Positions 5,236-6,943 of a stretch of DNA of 6,943 nt are shown here, piece after piece (the stretch's first letter is position 1; each line of letters begins with the position of its first letter). This DNA is from Planctomycetota bacterium. Its GTDB lineage: Bacteria > Planctomycetota > PUPC01 > JABMSA01. The position numbers and the translations under genes were made by a program. The notes under the pieces are model-generated. The model ran no database searches. It was given only the letters and a program-made list of their open reading frames with translations, and was not told where the DNA came from. The DNA is taken from NCBI GenBank assembly GCA_013202185.1, contig JABMSA010000519.1, positions 1-6,943 on the forward strand, read 5' to 3'.

Positions 5236-6342
5236 TCAGGCAGAGGGGTTGAGGCGCCGCCGCATTTCATCAATGGAATCGCCGCCGAATCTTTCCACAA
5301 CTGCAGCGGCCAGCTCGAACGCGATCACGTTTTCGACGACAACCGACGCCGCCGGAACGGCGCAGACGTCGGAGCGCTCCGTGGAGGCGTCGGCCGGCTT
5401 GCCTGTTTGCACGTCGATAGTGCGAAGCGGCCGCATGAGTGTTGGTATCGGCTTCATTGCGGCCCGGACTATCACCGGACAGCCGTTTGTGATGCCGCCC
5501 TCGATGCCGCCGGCGCGGTTGGTGGGGCGTGTGGGGCGCCCGGATTCATCCGGAACTATTTCGTCGTGTACCTGTGATCCGCGTGCTGCGGCGACGTTGC
5601 GCCCCATGCCGATTTCAACGCTCTTGATCGCCTGCACCGACATCACGGCGCGCGCCAGGCGTCCGTCGAGCTTCGTGCGCCACTGCACATGGCTGCCGAG
5701 CCCCGCCGGCACGCCAAACGCGATCGCCTCTATGAGGCCGCCGAGGGTGTCGCCGTCATCGCGGGCCGCATCGATCTCTTTTTTCATGCGTTGGGTTGCG
5801 TCGGGGTCGGGGCAATAGGTTTCGGATTCATCGCGTGCCCGGCGCAGTTCGTCGGCGCACATTTTGGGGGAAGCGATCTCAACCGGCCCGATCCCTCTCA
5901 CGTATCCGACCACATCGATGCCTGCTTCGGAAAGCAACAACCTGGCGAGGGCGCCTGCCGCCACGCGTGCGGCGGTCTCGCGCGCGCTGGCGCGCTCGAG
6001 TACGTCGCGTGCGTCGCCGATACCGTATTTGTGCATTCCGGCAAGATCGGCGTGGCCGGGCCGTGGCTGGGTGAGCGGCGGCGCACTGTCGATGCGCGAA
6101 TCACGGTTTGCTATCAGGAGCGTCACGGGGCTGCCGATCGTGCGGCCCTTGCGGATGCCGGTGAGCACCTCAACGCGGTCGGCTTCTATTTGCATTCTGC
6201 CGCCGCGCCCGTATCCTCCCTGGCGCCGGGCCAGCTCGGCGTTTATGAGGTCCTCGTCTATGCTCAGGCCGTGCGGCAGGCCCTCGACGAGGGTGATGAG
6301 GCATTTCCCGTGGCTTTCGCCGGCGGTGCTGTATGTGAGCAT
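5236..6342 (-). CDS. aroC: Chorismate synthase AroC
   Basis: AroC makes chorismate from EPSP, the last step of the shikimate pathway, using reduced FMN. From the start at 6342 it has 368 residues, the usual length. Signatures in order: STAGESHG at 5-12 with His11, RRQGGYGRGGRM at 39-50, RPGHADLAG at 94-102 with His97, RASARETAARVAAGA at 117-131, TNRAGGIEGG at 274-283 and RSDVCAVPAA at 323-332 with Asp325. The two histidines and the aspartate are the conserved catalytic set. Two ATGs stand in tandem (6345 and 6342). I prefer 6342 because AGGGAG (6349-6354, minus strand) is 6 bases from it but only 3 from the other, and family members usually begin MLxYxTAGESHG; the 6345 start would add one Met. 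The ogt stop codon directly abuts the 6345 ATG, which indicates translational coupling. Confidence 0.97.
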   Translation of the reverse strand: MLTYSTAGESHGKCLITLVEGLPHGLSIDEDLINAELARRQGGYGRGGRMQIEADRVEVLTGIRKGRTIGSPVTLLIANRDSRIDSAPPLTQPRPGHADLAGMHKYGIGDARDVLERASARETAARVAAGALARLLLSEAGIDVVGYVRGIGPVEIASPKMCADELRRARDESETYCPDPDATQRMKKEIDAARDDGDTLGGLIEAIAFGVPAGLGSHVQWRTKLDGRLARAVMSVQAIKSVEIGMGRNVAAARGSQVHDEIVPDESGRPTRPTNRAGGIEGGITNGCPVIVRAAMKPIPTLMRPLRTIDVQTGKPADASTERSDVCAVPAASVVVENVIAFELAAAVVERFGGDSIDEMRRRLNPSA

Positions 6343-6345
6343 CAT

Positions 6346-6840
6346 TCACTCCCTGATGCTAACGTTCTCCACGGTTTCGAGCAGATACTTCTTGACGTCG
6401 GTGCCGCTGCCGAATCCACCGAGTGTGCCGTCGGCTCGAATCACACGATGACAAGGCACAACGATCAGGAGGGGATTCTGGCCGACGATGTTTCCGACGG
6501 GCCTTGCCGCCCGTGGTCGCCCTACCATGCCGGCGAGGTCCTTGTACGATACCGTGGCGCCCTTGGGAATCCGGCGAAGCCTGCGCCACACGGCCTGCTG
6601 CAATTGGGTGCCGGCCGAAATATCAATGTTTACGGACGCCAGGCATACATCCTCATTTGCGACGTAACGCCGCAGCAAATCGAGGGTGCCCGAAAGCGCT
6701 GCGTCGTCGCGCACGACGCCGGGATTCCCTTTCAGGAATTCGCGCTCCGAGGTGCAGAGCGAGATGGAGCAGATGCCCCGTTGGGTTGCCGCTGCGTAGA
6801 GCGTGCCGATGGCCGTGCCGACGGAGCTGTATTTTTTCAT
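6346..6840 (-). CDS. ogt: Methylated-DNA--protein-cysteine S-methyltransferase (Ogt/MGMT type)
   Basis: This suicide repair enzyme moves an alkyl group from O6-alkylguanine (or O4-alkylthymine) to its own cysteine. The 164-residue product has the core domain: QLQQAVWRRLRRIPKG, then GATVSYKDLA (94-103), GRPRAARPVGNIVGQNP (107-123) with the probable Arg113 finger, PCHRVI at 129-134 with acceptor Cys130, and GTLGGFGSG (138-146). The helix KKYLLE follows at 150-155. It lacks the N-terminal zinc/AraC part of Ada, so it is the constitutive Ogt type. The ATG at 6840 is chosen over a GTG at 6897 in the same frame. GGAG lies 4 bases upstream, and the extra 19 residues from 6897 are not family-like and would overlap the upstream gene by about 60 bases. 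With the 6840 start, the overlap is only ATGA. Confidence 0.95.
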   Translation of the reverse strand: MKKYSSVGTAIGTLYAAATQRGICSISLCTSEREFLKGNPGVVRDDAALSGTLDLLRRYVANEDVCLASVNIDISAGTQLQQAVWRRLRRIPKGATVSYKDLAGMVGRPRAARPVGNIVGQNPLLIVVPCHRVIRADGTLGGFGSGTDVKKYLLETVENVSIRE

Positions 6841-6943
6841 TCCTCTCCGAACACCTGCGCGGAATAGATGTAAACTTCGGTGTCGGGGTCCTTCCACGCG
6901 TCGGGGCTCAGCCCGGCCTTGTTGGCGCAGCAGCTCGACAGGA
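6837..6943 (-). CDS. C-terminal end of an unidentified protein upstream of ogt (5' part outside window)
   Basis: Of the minus-strand frames entering from the right edge, the one ending at the TGA 6837-6839 yields 34 residues before the stop. They include SSCCANKAGLSPDAW and later TEVYIYSAQVFGEE. The stop overlaps the ogt ATG as ATGA, a classic operon junction, and the ogt ribosome binding site lies inside this gene's last codons. The peptide has a natural, soluble-protein composition, but I do not recognise the family from so short a tail. A Cys pair near its start is notable. The call that a gene ends here rests mainly on the junction. Confidence 0.55.
   Translation of the reverse strand, partial: LSSCCANKAGLSPDAWKDPDTEVYIYSAQVFGEE

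Noticed and set aside
5689..6867. 392-codon plus-strand frame opposite aroC and ogt
   Set aside because: Long only because of codon bias in the two real genes; it spans a gene junction and shows no domain.
6841..6897. GTG start at 6897 for ogt
   Set aside because: The extra 19 residues are Arg/His-rich and not family-like, and they overlap the upstream gene, whose stop forms ATGA with the ATG at 6840.

Overview
This GC-rich bacterial window holds mostly ordinary housekeeping genes. No mobile element, tRNA, rRNA or CRISPR array is visible. The sequence alone does not fix the host. A membrane-anchored LysM protein with a short Arg/Glu/Lys N-terminus, an orphan URO-D-family protein, frequent genes without Shine-Dalgarno sequences and high GC would fit a planctomycete-like or related environmental lineage. 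That placement is an inference and is weakly supported.

Layout, left to right. (1) Positions 1-719, minus strand: an uncharacterised two-part protein, open at the left edge, with a PD-(D/E)xK-nuclease-like N-terminus and a winged-helix-like C-terminus. (2) A divergent 163-bp gap, then a plus-strand URO-D-family protein (883-1995). (3) A strong GC hairpin and a structured intergenic stretch lead into queC (2189-2863), the preQ0-forming enzyme of 7-deazaguanine synthesis. A perfect inverted repeat sits where queC's ribosome binding site would be. (4) A T-tract terminator candidate, two tandem hairpins and a promoter-like site precede a plus-strand protein with one membrane anchor and two LysM domains (3113-4087). 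(5) A 12-bp hairpin separates that gene from ribF (4220-5143), the bifunctional FMN/FAD-synthesising enzyme. (6) ribF converges on a minus-strand cluster that reads right to left: an unidentified gene (only its last 34 codons are visible), ogt (alkyl-DNA repair) and aroC (chorismate synthase).

The plus-strand genes look like separate units divided by hairpins. The minus-strand trio looks like a genuine operon: the unknown gene and ogt overlap by ATGA, and the ogt stop codon abuts the tandem ATGs of aroC. The metabolic genes (queC, ribF, aroC) do not form one pathway. The items most worth follow-up are the partial nuclease-like protein, the inverted repeat at the queC start, the structured leaders of queC and the LysM gene, and the URO-D paralogue of unknown substrate.
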